DNA from: Pelagibius sp037652055
GTDB taxonomy: Bacteria > Pseudomonadota > Alphaproteobacteria > Kiloniellales > Kiloniellaceae
Assembly: GCF_037652055.1 (NCBI RefSeq)
Contig: NZ_JBBKAH010000008.1
Coordinates: 1-64,000, forward strand
Direction: 5' to 3'
DNA length: 64,000 bases
A model generated the notes under the pieces. The model ran no database searches. It was not told the origin of the DNA and saw nothing but the letters and a program-made list of their open reading frames with translations. Shown piece by piece: positions 25,512 through 33,030 of the stretch. A program made the translations under genes and the position numbers. Each line of letters starts with the position of its first letter. Position 1 is the stretch's first letter.

Positions 25512-26447
25512 TCAGGTCCTGAGCTTCGCCTGCCGGCGCAGGACATAGCCGCTGCGCATATCCCACCCCGCATGAATCAGCACGGCGGCCAGCACGACGG
25601 CCCCGCCCAGGAAGCTGGCCGCCGGCGGCAGCTCGGCCAGCAGCCACCAGGCGAGCAGCGCGGCGAAGGGCGTCTCGGCACAGCCGAGCAGGCCGGACTC
25701 GGCGGCCGGGATGCGCCGGGTGCCTTCGGTCCACAGCACCACCGCGACGGCAAAGGCCAGGCCGAACAGCACCAGCAGCAGCGCGTCATGGCGCGAGACC
25801 GCGAGCGGATCGACGACCAACCAGCCGGCGGCGAAGAGCTGCAGTCCGGCCGCGCCACCCGCCAGCACCACCGGCGTGTCGGCGAACTTGCGGATCAGCA
25901 CCATGTAGAGCGCGCTGCCGAAGGTCATGGCCAGGGCGAGGGCGTCGCCGGTGAGGCTGCCGACCTGCAGGCCGCCGCTGAAGATGACGGCGATGCCGAG
26001 GCAGGAGACGAGGGCCGCGGCCAGGGTGCGCTGGCGGACCCGCTCGCGCATCACCAGCCAGCCCAGCGCGGCGGCCAGGAATGGGGCCGTGGCATAGATC
26101 AGCGCGACGTTGGCGACATAGGTCTGCTTGAAGGCGGCGATGAAGGCGATGCTGGAGAGGCTGCCGACGGTGGCCAGCAGCCAACCTCGCCAGCCGAGCC
26201 GAAAGCGCTGGGACAGCGGCTTGCGGCGGCCGAGCCAGCCGGCGTAGGCGGCGATCAGCAGACCGCCGACCAGGCCGCGCCAGGTGAGGATGGTCCAGGT
26301 ATCCGCCGCGATCGCCTTGGTGAGGATGCCGGCCAGGCTGAAAGCCAGCGTGGAGAGAATCACCAGGACGATGCCCAGCAGATGTCCCTCCGCACGGCCG
26401 GGAAGGGTGTTCAAGGTCTTGCGCTCCGCTGCGGGAATAAAGCGCAA
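25512..26447 (-). CDS. EamA/DMT-family membrane transporter
   Basis: This 311-residue protein has about ten membrane helices in two EamA halves: GIVLVILSTLAFSLAGILTKAIAADTWTILTWRGLVGGLLIAAYAG, and later LGCAETPFAALLAWWLLAELPPAASFLGGAVVLAAVLIHAG. It belongs to the drug/metabolite transporter superfamily. The substrate cannot be inferred. It faces the flagellar operon, ending 6 bp from the stop of the large TPR gene. No functional link to motility is evident. Confidence 0.85.
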   Translation of the reverse strand: MRFIPAAERKTLNTLPGRAEGHLLGIVLVILSTLAFSLAGILTKAIAADTWTILTWRGLVGGLLIAAYAGWLGRRKPLSQRFRLGWRGWLLATVGSLSSIAFIAAFKQTYVANVALIYATAPFLAAALGWLVMRERVRQRTLAAALVSCLGIAVIFSGGLQVGSLTGDALALAMTFGSALYMVLIRKFADTPVVLAGGAAGLQLFAAGWLVVDPLAVSRHDALLLVLFGLAFAVAVVLWTEGTRRIPAAESGLLGCAETPFAALLAWWLLAELPPAASFLGGAVVLAAVLIHAGWDMRSGYVLRRQAKLRT

Positions 26448-26518
26448 GCCTACGCGCCCGCTCCTGACAGCTCTATGTCAGCAGCGACCGGGCGGCTGTC
26501 GGAAACCGGCCGACGCCG

Positions 26519-27262
26519 CTACAGGAACGGCGCCGGCTCCGGCACCGGCTCGCGGGCCAGCGCGATCGCCTCGGCCAGGGTGAAGGCACCGCCGAACAGT
26601 GCGCGGCTGGTGATGGCGCCGGAGATGTTCTGCAGCAGCAACAGCACCGAGATGTCCTGCAGCGACTTCACCACGCCGCTGGCGATGACCGGCGTCTTGA
26701 CCGCCGCCGCCAGCTCCGTGGTGTGCGAGAGGCTGCTTTCCGGCTCGTCGTCGTCGCGATCGATGTCGGTGTAGATGATGGCGGCGAGCGGCACATCCTC
26801 GAATTCGCGGGCAAAGTCGACCGGCGTGAAGATCGTCGCCTCGCGCCAGCCTTCGACCACGACCTTGCCGCCGCGCGCGTCGATGGAGACCACCACCTGC
26901 CCCGGGTAGGCGGTCGCCGCCTCCCGCACCAGGTGAGGATACTTCACCGCCGCGGTGGCGATGACCACGCGGCCGGCACCGGCCTCGATCCACTGATGGA
27001 CGCGCTCCATGGAGCGGATGGCGCCGCCGACCTGCACCGGGCAACCGGCCTTGCGGATGATTTCCTCAATGACGGCGGCGTTGTCGCCGTCGTTGAAGAC
27101 GGCGTCCAGGTCGACCACGTGCAGCCATTCGGCACCTTGCTTGGCGAAGTCGCGGGCCGCTTTCACGGGGTCGACGTCGTAGACGACGGGCGCGTCCGCG
27201 CGGCCGCGCCGCAGGTTCACGCAGTGGCCCTTCTGCAGTTCGATGTCTGGATAGATGATCAT
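26519..27262 (-). CDS. HisA-like TIM-barrel protein (diverged paralogue)
   Basis: This 247-residue protein resembles phosphoribosylformimino-AICAR isomerase HisA throughout: MIIYPDIELQKGHCVNLRRG, GAEWLHVVDLDAVFNDG, CPVQVGGAIRS and VVVSIDARGGKV. Two key places differ from standard HisA. The first catalytic aspartate is E8, and the loop after strand 6, normally TDISRDGT, is YTDIDRDDDEPESS. There are no his genes nearby. It may be a paralogue with a changed substrate rather than the histidine enzyme. The ATG at 27262 fits the family N-terminus. Confidence 0.75.
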   Translation of the reverse strand: MIIYPDIELQKGHCVNLRRGRADAPVVYDVDPVKAARDFAKQGAEWLHVVDLDAVFNDGDNAAVIEEIIRKAGCPVQVGGAIRSMERVHQWIEAGAGRVVIATAAVKYPHLVREAATAYPGQVVVSIDARGGKVVVEGWREATIFTPVDFAREFEDVPLAAIIYTDIDRDDDEPESSLSHTTELAAAVKTPVIASGVVKSLQDISVLLLLQNISGAITSRALFGGAFTLAEAIALAREPVPEPAPFL

Positions 27263-27636
27263 GGCAATCTCCCGGTCGTTTCCGAGTGCGCCTGGGCGCA
27301 TTGTGGAAGCGTCGGGGCCTGCTGGGAAGGAGAATCGACGGGGTCTGGTCCTAGGGCGGCTTATGCCGGCGCTGTCGGACCGACCTGATCGAGCAGGGCC
27401 GCGCGGAAGCCGCGCGCCGCCGGCCCCGGGGGCGCGTCGGTGGGGCCGGCGGTCTCCGGCGTTCTCGCGGCCGCATTCGGCTGGTCCTCGGTCGCCTTCT
27501 TTATCGCCGCGCTGGCAAGGGTGGCCCTGGTCCTGCGCGCCACCCTGTGGAGGCGGTTGTGAGGTGACGGTGAAGGAGTGGACTCTCCAAGTTAATCGGT
27601 AAAATGATAGCGAATTGATTATAAAAAGGGGGCCGG
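27263..27636. other. Intergenic region between the HisA-like and patatin genes
   Basis: This is a 374-bp gap between divergent genes. A 60-codon minus-strand frame (27361-27543, GTG start, Ala/Pro/Thr-rich) has no recognisable domain and is probably not a gene. The last 40 bases before the patatin start are AT-rich (GATAGCGAATTGATTATAAA) and could hold its promoter. I see no other structure. Confidence 0.5.
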
Positions 27637-28842
27637 ATGTCGTTGAAGCTGGTGTGGGCTTGCCTGACCCAGGTTCCCGCTGTGCTGCTCTTGGCAGGCT
27701 GTGGGAGCGTCGCCGACCGGAACCCGCTCCCCCAGGTCGATGACCAACTGGCGGAAATTCCGGGCCTTCCGCCGGATGCCCGCTTCTGGGGGGATCAGGC
27801 ACCGGCGTTGCTGCTGGAGCGCTTGCGGACCTGGTCGCCGGCGCAGTTACAGGCTCTGGTGCCGAGCTGGTACGGAAAGCGGGCGAACTTCCTGGCCGTA
27901 TCCGGCGGCGGCGCGGACGGCGCCTTCGGGGCTGGCTTGATGAACGGCTGGACGGCCTCCGGCACCCGGCCTGAATTCCAGATCGTCACCGGGGTCAGCA
28001 CGGGCGCGCTGTCGGCGCCTTTCATCTTTCTTGGGCCCGACTACGACGACGAACTCAAAGAGGTCTACACGACGAACGCGACCGAAGATCTGGTGGACAT
28101 GCGCGCCTGGACGGTCATTGCGACCGGGGATGCCGCCTTCGGCAATGGCAAGCTGCGTGGCGTGATCGAGCACTACGTCGACGACGAGATGATCCGCAGG
28201 CTGTCCGAGGAGTACCGGATCGGGCGGCGCCTGTTCGTGGGCACGACCAACCTGGATGCCGGACGGCCGGTGGCCTGGAACATCACCTCGATCGCCGCCA
28301 GCGATTTTCCGGAAAAGAGAGCGCTCATCGTCGATATTCTGCTGGCCTCGGCGTCGATCCCGGGCGCTTTTCCCCCCGTGCTCATCGAGGTGGAGGTCGC
28401 GGGGACCACCTATGACGAGCTTCACGTGGATGGCGGTGCGGTGTCGCAGGTCTTCGTCTATCCGAGCACCCTGGATTTTGCCCGCGTGCTGGAGCGCGCC
28501 GAGATCACGGAACCCTTCAACATCTACGTGATCCGCAATTCCAAGCTGAAACCGACATGGAAGCCTGTGGAGGCGGGCATCTTCACGGTCACCGCGACGT
28601 CGATCTCATCGCTGATCCGCACCCAGGGCCTCGGTGACCTCAGCTCCATCTACCTGCTGACGCAGCGTGACGGCGGCAACTTCCGGCTCACCTTCGTGCC
28701 GGACGACTTCGCTGTCGAACCCCAAGAGATGTTCGATCCGCACTATATGAACGCGCTTTATCAGCTGGGCTACGACATGGCGCGAGAAGGCATCGACTGG
28801 TGGGAGCAGCCGCCGGCCACGCTGATCGTCGAGGACAAGTAG
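27637..28842 (+). CDS. Patatin-like phospholipase lipoprotein
   Basis: This 401-residue protein has a lipoprotein signal ending in LLLAGC (lipidated Cys at about residue 22). The patatin domain has the oxyanion motif SGGGADGAFGAG, the nucleophile elbow GVSTG with S121, and the dyad aspartate D265 in HVDGGA. It is probably a membrane-anchored acyl hydrolase. It stands alone between the HisA-like gene and the convergent fliP. A start upstream of the ATG at 27637 is unlikely. Confidence 0.9.
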   Translation: MSLKLVWACLTQVPAVLLLAGCGSVADRNPLPQVDDQLAEIPGLPPDARFWGDQAPALLLERLRTWSPAQLQALVPSWYGKRANFLAVSGGGADGAFGAGLMNGWTASGTRPEFQIVTGVSTGALSAPFIFLGPDYDDELKEVYTTNATEDLVDMRAWTVIATGDAAFGNGKLRGVIEHYVDDEMIRRLSEEYRIGRRLFVGTTNLDAGRPVAWNITSIAASDFPEKRALIVDILLASASIPGAFPPVLIEVEVAGTTYDELHVDGGAVSQVFVYPSTLDFARVLERAEITEPFNIYVIRNSKLKPTWKPVEAGIFTVTATSISSLIRTQGLGDLSSIYLLTQRDGGNFRLTFVPDDFAVEPQEMFDPHYMNALYQLGYDMAREGIDWWEQPPATLIVEDK

Positions 28843-28863
28843 GCGGACTCCGGGTCCGCCTGG

Positions 28864-29619
28864 CTAGCCGTAGCTCTGCACCAGGCTGCCGGCGACCATG
28901 TACCAGCCGTCGACCAGAACGAAGAAGATCAGCTTGAAGGGCAGGGAGATCATCACCGGCGGCAGCATCATCATGCCCATGGACATGAGGATCGAGGCCA
29001 CCACCATGTCGATGATGAGGAACGGCAGGAACAGCAGGAAGCCGATCTCGAAGGCGCGGCGCAGTTCGCTGATCATGAAGGCGGGGATCAGCGCGCGCAT
29101 CGGCGTCGCCTCCGGCCCCTCGACCTCACTGGTGTTGGTGAGGTCCATGAACAGGCGCAGGTCGTTCTCGCGCACGTGGCGCAGCATGAAGGTCCGCACC
29201 GGCTGCTGGGCGCGGTCGAAGGCCTCGAACTCGGTGATGTCCTCGTTGATCAGCGGCGCTAGGGCCTCGTCATAGACCGCCTCCAGGGTCGGCATCATGA
29301 CGAAGGCGGTGAGGAAGAGGGCGAGGCTGATGATCACCGAGTTGGGTGGCGTCTGCTGCAGGCCCATGGCCGTGCGCAGGAACGACAGCACCACGACGAT
29401 GCGGGTGAAGGACGTCATCATCACCAGGATCGACGGCGCCAGGCTGAGGACGGTGATGAGGGCGATCAGCTGGACGATGCGCCCGGTGGTGGTGCCCACG
29501 GTTTCGGCGCCGAGGTCGAAGGTCAGCGCCTGGGCCAGCGCGTCGCCCGGCAGCAGCAGCGCCAGCGCGAGCAGGCCGGGCAGGGCCGCGAAGAGGCCGA
29601 GGCGCGGTCGCGGCATCAT
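28864..29619 (-). CDS. fliP: Flagellar export gate protein FliP
   Basis: This 251-residue membrane protein of the flagellar type III export gate has a cleavable signal (LLALALLLPGDALAQA). The family motifs are LAPSILVMMTSFTRIVVVLSFLRTAMGLQQTPPN and PFLIIDMVVASILMSMGMMMLPPVMISLPFKLIFFVLVDGW. The start is the first of two adjacent ATG codons and overlaps the fliO stop by 4 bp. FliQ and FliR, its gate partners, are encoded at 32760-33795. Confidence 0.97.
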   Translation of the reverse strand: MMPRPRLGLFAALPGLLALALLLPGDALAQALTFDLGAETVGTTTGRIVQLIALITVLSLAPSILVMMTSFTRIVVVLSFLRTAMGLQQTPPNSVIISLALFLTAFVMMPTLEAVYDEALAPLINEDITEFEAFDRAQQPVRTFMLRHVRENDLRLFMDLTNTSEVEGPEATPMRALIPAFMISELRRAFEIGFLLFLPFLIIDMVVASILMSMGMMMLPPVMISLPFKLIFFVLVDGWYMVAGSLVQSYG

Positions 29620-29996
29620 GACGGCTGCCTCCGCAGCTTGGCGATCATGCGATTGACGAGGTTGTCCGGTGCCGTTGCGGTGCCGGGCGGCGCCGGGACG
29701 GCATCCGCCTGCCTGTTCTCGCGGGCGGGGATGCCGCTTTCGATCAGCAGGTCGCCGCTCGCCCCCAGCAGCACCAGGTGCTCGCGGTCGTCGCGGCGCA
29801 GCAGGACCAGCTTGCGCTTGGCATCGAGCGGGCGCACCTCGACGAGGGCAAGGCGCCGCTCGCTGCCGGCGCTCGGCGCGACGGTCAGCCGTCCGCCGAA
29901 GCCGGAGCGGCGCACAAGCGCCGCCAGGCCGGCGATCAGGACCAGGACGAAGCCCAGCGCCACGAAGAACCGAAGATACTCGGCGAAATCCATCAA
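29616..29996 (-). CDS. fliO: Flagellar biosynthesis protein FliO
   Basis: This 126-residue protein has one membrane helix (about residues 8-28, FVALGFVLVLIAGLAALV). A FliO cytoplasmic beta domain follows (RRLALVEVRPLDAKRKLVLLRRDDREHLVLLGASGDLLIESGI) and then a Pro/Ala tail. FliO stabilises FliP during assembly of the export gate. Translation is coupled to fliP through the ATGA overlap. Confidence 0.9.
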   Translation of the reverse strand: MMDFAEYLRFFVALGFVLVLIAGLAALVRRSGFGGRLTVAPSAGSERRLALVEVRPLDAKRKLVLLRRDDREHLVLLGASGDLLIESGIPARENRQADAVPAPPGTATAPDNLVNRMIAKLRRQPS

Positions 29997-30056
29997 ACGT
30001 CCCCAATCGCCCCATTCATGCCCGGGAGTCTCTCCGCGGACCGCGCGTCAGGCATC

Positions 30057-30383
30057 CTATGGCTTGTCGGTCTGGGGGGCGGCGTAGGCGTTCAGCGCCT
30101 TGCGCCGGTCGCTGGCCGCGCTCAACAGCTGGGCCAGTTCGCCCAGGCCGGCGCGCAGGTTCTCGCCCAACTGGTTCACCTCCTCCAGCAGGCCGAAGAG
30201 GCGCGGGCGTAGGCTGGAGGCTTCCTCGGCCGGCAGCGTCTCGATGCTGCGGCACAGCCACTTCACGTCCTGCTCGATCGGTGTAAGGTCGACGATGGTG
30301 CCGCGCGACAGCCCCTGGCGCGCCTTGCGCAGGCGCGCCGCGAGGGATTGCATCTCCGATTCCAGGGCAGCGGTGTTACTCAC
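30057..30383 (-). CDS. Conserved small helical protein of the fliO-fliP operon
   Basis: This 108-residue protein is predicted to be almost all helical: ESEMQSLAARLRKARQGLSRGTIVDLTPIEQDVKWLCRSIETL, then LFGLLEEVNQLGENLRAGLGELAQLLSAASDRRKALNAY. It has no signal or membrane helix. Size, helicity and context resemble flagellar export chaperones such as FliT or FlgN, but I cannot assign it to either. It overlaps the preceding FlhB-like gene at ATGA and precedes fliO by 60 bp. Confidence 0.7.
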   Translation of the reverse strand: MSNTAALESEMQSLAARLRKARQGLSRGTIVDLTPIEQDVKWLCRSIETLPAEEASSLRPRLFGLLEEVNQLGENLRAGLGELAQLLSAASDRRKALNAYAAPQTDKP

Positions 30384-30745
30384 GGTCTCAACTCCTCATT
30401 CTCATCTTCGGCTGGCCGCGCGGACTGTGCCCGGGCATCGGTGCTGTATAGGTAGCGCAGGATCTCCGCGACCCCGGCGAGGGCGGCCAGCGGGATCTCG
30501 CTGTCGACCTCGACCGCGGCCAGGATCTCCGCCAGATCGCTGTCGGTGCGCACCTTGACGCCGCGCTCGAAGGCGATCTGCAGGATCTGCTCGGCGACCG
30601 CGCCGCGCCCGCTGGCGACCACCCGCGGCGCGCCGCGCCCGGCCTGCCCCTGGGCGGAGCCGGCGATCGCTTCCGCGGTCACGTTCTCCAGGGCGATGGC
30701 CAGGCTGCGTTCGGGCTTCTGTCCGGGCCGGGGCTTTTCGGTCAC
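30380..30745 (-). CDS. Stand-alone FlhB C-terminal domain-like protein
   Basis: This protein of about 121 residues resembles the cytoplasmic C-terminal domain of FlhB: RSLAIALENVTAEAIAGSAQG, APRVVASGRGAVAEQILQIAFERGVKVRTDSDLAEILAAVEVDSEIPLAALAGVAEILRYLY. It has no membrane helices, and the NPTH autocleavage motif is absent (the equivalent region starts at AIALEN). Such FlhB-like proteins (FhlP/YlqH type) can partly replace the C-terminus of FlhB. The GTG start at 30745 gives the family N-terminus. It is the first gene of the fliO-fliP operon. Full-length flhB is at 33814-34899. Confidence 0.78.
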   Translation of the reverse strand: MTEKPRPGQKPERSLAIALENVTAEAIAGSAQGQAGRGAPRVVASGRGAVAEQILQIAFERGVKVRTDSDLAEILAAVEVDSEIPLAALAGVAEILRYLYSTDARAQSARPAEDENEELRP

Positions 30746-30849
30746 CAAAGGTCTACTTTCGCGCGATCCCTGCAGGACCCGGCACGCGTCGGCGCCAGGC
30801 GACCCGACGGGCAATCCTTCGGGTCCACCCCAATGGTGACCGATCATGC

Positions 30850-30864
30850 TTAACGAATGGTTAG
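30850..30864. promoter_or_regulatory. CtrA-like half-consensus box upstream of the fliOP operon
   Basis: TTAA-cgaatgg-TTAG (one mismatch) lies 105 bp upstream of the FlhB-like start. It is the nearer of two CtrA-like sites in this gap. Confidence 0.35.
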
Positions 30865-30950
30865 AGAAAGCGGCGCCGGCGGCGGCGGACGCTAAAAAAA
30901 CGCCTGCGATCAGAGGCGATTAGGGAAGGGCTGTGCGGACGCCGGAGGGG

Positions 30951-30965
30951 TTAAGCCCGGGTTAA
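30951..30965 (-). promoter_or_regulatory. CtrA-type box at the csrA 3' end
   Basis: TTAA-gcccggg-TTAA reads TTAA-N7-TTAAC on the minus strand, a perfect CtrA match. It overlaps the csrA stop codon and lies 206 bp upstream of the fliO-fliP operon, which it could control. Confidence 0.5.
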
Positions 30966-31222
30966 GTGCCGGTATCCTTCTTGGGGTCGCCGGCGGGCAT
31001 GCCGGGGCCCTTGAGGGCCTCCGCCAGGGCGTCGTCGTCGCCCACCGCGGCGGCGCGGTTCTCTTCCTGGATGCGCTCGAAAATCTCCCGCCGCAGCACC
31101 GTCGCATCGCTCGGGAAGGTGAACCCGAGCTTGATGGACTTGCCGCGGATGTCGACCACGGTCACTTCGATGTTGTCATTAATGATGACAGACTCGCCAA
31201 TTTTGCGCGTCAGATACAGCAT
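30962..31222 (-). CDS. csrA: Carbon storage/translation regulator CsrA, C-terminally extended
   Basis: This is an 86-residue protein. Residues 1-60 match CsrA: MLYLTRKIGESVIINDNIEV, VDIRGKSIKLGFTFPSDATVLRREIFERIQEENR. CsrA binds GGA motifs in mRNA leaders and controls flagellin synthesis in many bacteria. The C-terminus extends about 25 residues past the usual end with an acidic, Pro/Gly-rich tail. Extensions of this kind form the FliW-binding surface in Bacillus. fliW is in this window (5860-6375). It diverges from flgB. Confidence 0.93.
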   Translation of the reverse strand: MLYLTRKIGESVIINDNIEVTVVDIRGKSIKLGFTFPSDATVLRREIFERIQEENRAAAVGDDDALAEALKGPGMPAGDPKKDTGT

Positions 31223-31305
31223 CTGCCCTCTTGGCTCCCCCCAGACCCGCGGACCGCCAGCCTCCAGGCCCCCGGACCTTGGTTAATATACACAATTTAG
31301 CCCGT

Positions 31306-31321
31306 TTTACGGATTCTTAAC
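31306..31321 (+). promoter_or_regulatory. CtrA-like box upstream of flgB
   Basis: TTTA-cggattc-TTAAC is one mismatch from the CtrA consensus and ends 93 bp before the flgB ATG. It would start the flgB-flgC-fliE-fliQ-fliR-flhB operon. A class II position for this operon agrees with Caulobacter. Confidence 0.55.
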
Positions 31322-31413
31322 AAGGCAACCGTGATCATGGAGTCTAGAGGCTCCCGAAAGCCGGGGGAACCCGGGCCTTTCAACGCGCCGTCGATGCAGC
31401 AACCAGGAACGTT

Positions 31414-31818
31414 ATGGACGCCAAGCCCGGAATCTTCAGCCTGCTCGGCAAAAGGATGGACTGGCTGGGCCAGCGCCAGCAGGTGCTGGCGCAGAACATC
31501 GCCAATGCCGACACGCCGGACTACGTGCCGCACGACCTGAAGCCGCAGGAGTTCCGCCGCATGGTCGAGCGCAGCTTCGCGCCGAACCTGAAGCCGGTGG
31601 CGACCCAGGGCGGGCATATCCAGAGCTCCAGCCTGAAGGCGGACGACCGCGGCGTCGAAGACAAGAACCCTTACGAGATCGCCCCCTCGGGCAACGCCGT
31701 CGTGGTGGAGGAGCAGCTGGTCAAGGTGACGCAGACGCAGAACGACTACAACGCCATCACCAACCTCTACAAGAAGCAGGTCGCCATGTTCAAGATGGCC
31801 CTGCGCGGGCGCCAGTAA
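31414..31818 (+). CDS. flgB: Proximal rod protein FlgB
   Basis: This 134-residue rod protein has the N-terminal signature GIFSLLGKRMDWLGQRQQVLAQNIANADTPDYVPHDLKPQEF. The C-terminal TQTQNDYNAITNLYKKQVAMFKMALRGRQ is the conserved FlgB end. It starts an operon with flgC (29 bp apart). The ribosome-binding site AGGA precedes the ATG. Confidence 0.96.
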   Translation: MDAKPGIFSLLGKRMDWLGQRQQVLAQNIANADTPDYVPHDLKPQEFRRMVERSFAPNLKPVATQGGHIQSSSLKADDRGVEDKNPYEIAPSGNAVVVEEQLVKVTQTQNDYNAITNLYKKQVAMFKMALRGRQ

Positions 31819-31847
31819 GGCCTCACGCGGAATAGGACAACGAGACG

Positions 31848-32255
31848 ATGGACCTCGATAAGTCACTGAACATCTCCGCCGCTGGCATGCGCGCCCAGGG
31901 CACGCGGCTGCGCGTCATCTCGGAGAACATCGCCAACGCCAACTCGACGGCGCAGACGCCGGGCGGCGAACCCTACCGGCGCAAGCTGGTGACCTTCGAG
32001 AACGAGCTCGACCGCTCGCTGGGCGTGGAGACGGTGCGCGTCGATTCCATCGTCGCCGACCGCGGCGCCTTCCAGCGCCGCTACGAGCCCGGCCACCCGG
32101 CCGCCGACGAGGACGGCTACGTGCTGACCCCGAACGTGAATTCGCTGATGGAGATGGCGGATCTGCGCGAGGCGCAGCGCAGCTACGAGGCCAACCTGAA
32201 GGTCATCGAGTCGTCGCGCTCCATGCTGCAGAAGACCATAGATATCCTGCGCTAA
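31848..32255 (+). CDS. flgC: Proximal rod protein FlgC
   Basis: This 135-residue rod protein begins MDLDKSLNISAAGMRAQGTRLRVISENIANANSTAQTPGGEPYRRK and ends MADLREAQRSYEANLKVIESSRSMLQKTIDILR, both typical of FlgC. It lies between flgB and fliE. A shorter isolated FlgC-like gene occurs at 56846-57256. Confidence 0.96.
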   Translation: MDLDKSLNISAAGMRAQGTRLRVISENIANANSTAQTPGGEPYRRKLVTFENELDRSLGVETVRVDSIVADRGAFQRRYEPGHPAADEDGYVLTPNVNSLMEMADLREAQRSYEANLKVIESSRSMLQKTIDILR

Positions 32256-32287
32256 GGCGCAGGCGACATCCTGCGTTAAGGCGCAGG
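32244..32287. repeat. 24-bp tandem duplication over the flgC stop codon
   Basis: ATCCTGCGCTAAGGCGCAGG (32244-32263) is repeated with one change at 32268-32287. Each copy includes the ILR-stop end of flgC. The second copy is a non-coding relic and can form a small hairpin (CTGCG paired with CGCAG). Confidence 0.8.
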
Positions 32288-32380
32288 GAAAACCCGTTTC
32301 GCGGCGCCAGGACGGCGCCGCCGACCCGCCAGGACGGCCGCCTTAGGCGCTCCTAGAGAGCGTCCGACGGAGAGAGCCAT

Positions 32381-32689
32381 ATGAGCATCAATATCACCGG
32401 GGCCGTTGCGGCCTATGACCGTATGCTGCGCCAGGGCGGTTCCTCTGGCATGGAGGCCCGCGACAGCGGCGGCGGCGACTTTTCCGCCATGCTGCGCCGT
32501 GCCGCCGAACGCGCCGCCGACACCATGCTGGAAGGCGAGAGCCAGACCATCCAGGCCGCTGCCGGCACCGCCGACCTCACCCAGGTGGTAATGGCGGTGT
32601 CCAAGGCCGAGATGACCCTGGAGACCGTGGTCACCCTGCGCGACAAGGTGGTGGCGGCCTACCAGGACATCCTGCGCATGCCGATCTGA
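32381..32689 (+). CDS. fliE: Hook-basal body protein FliE
   Basis: This 102-residue protein links the MS-ring to the rod. The C-terminal FliE pattern is clear: FSAMLRRAAERAADTMLEGESQTIQAAAGTADLTQVVMAVSKAEMTLETVVTLRDKVVAAYQDILRMPI. The short N-terminus is variable. It follows flgC after a 125-bp gap that holds a duplicated flgC tail and a GC-rich hairpin, and has a purine-rich ribosome-binding site. Confidence 0.95.
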   Translation: MSINITGAVAAYDRMLRQGGSSGMEARDSGGGDFSAMLRRAAERAADTMLEGESQTIQAAAGTADLTQVVMAVSKAEMTLETVVTLRDKVVAAYQDILRMPI

Positions 32690-32759
32690 TGACCCGCGGC
32701 GATTGGGGATACGGGCCGCTGCGGGCGACCGGGATCGGTAGCGTGCAAAGGGGAATGCG

Positions 32760-33026
32760 GTGAACGGCACGGAAGCCATCGAGATCGGCCGCGAGACGAT
32801 CTGGATCATGCTGAAGATCGGCGCGCCGGTCATGCTGCTGGCGCTTGCCGTCGGCCTCGCCATCGCGCTGTTCCAGGCGCTCACCTCGATTCAGGAAATG
32901 ACTTTGACCTTCGTGCCGAAGATCATCGTCATCTTCTTCGGCGTCATGCTGATGCTGCCGTTCATGCTCAGCAGCCTGACGACCTTCTCCCAGGGACTCT
33001 TCGACCGCATGATCGCCCTCGGTTAG
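32760..33026 (+). CDS. fliQ: Flagellar export gate protein FliQ
   Basis: This 88-residue protein has two membrane helices: MLKIGAPVMLLALAVGLAIALFQALTSIQEMTLTFVPKI and IFFGVMLMLPFMLSSLTTFSQGLFDRMIALG. The TSIQEMTLTFVPK loop is the FliQ signature. It starts with GTG, with AAAGGGG upstream. It is 4 bp from fliR. Confidence 0.96.
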   Translation: MNGTEAIEIGRETIWIMLKIGAPVMLLALAVGLAIALFQALTSIQEMTLTFVPKIIVIFFGVMLMLPFMLSSLTTFSQGLFDRMIALG

Positions 33027-33030
33027 CGCC

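Noticed and set aside
27361..27543. 60-codon minus-strand frame upstream of the HisA-like gene
   Set aside because: Low-complexity Ala/Pro/Thr composition, GTG start without a clear ribosome-binding site, no recognisable domain.
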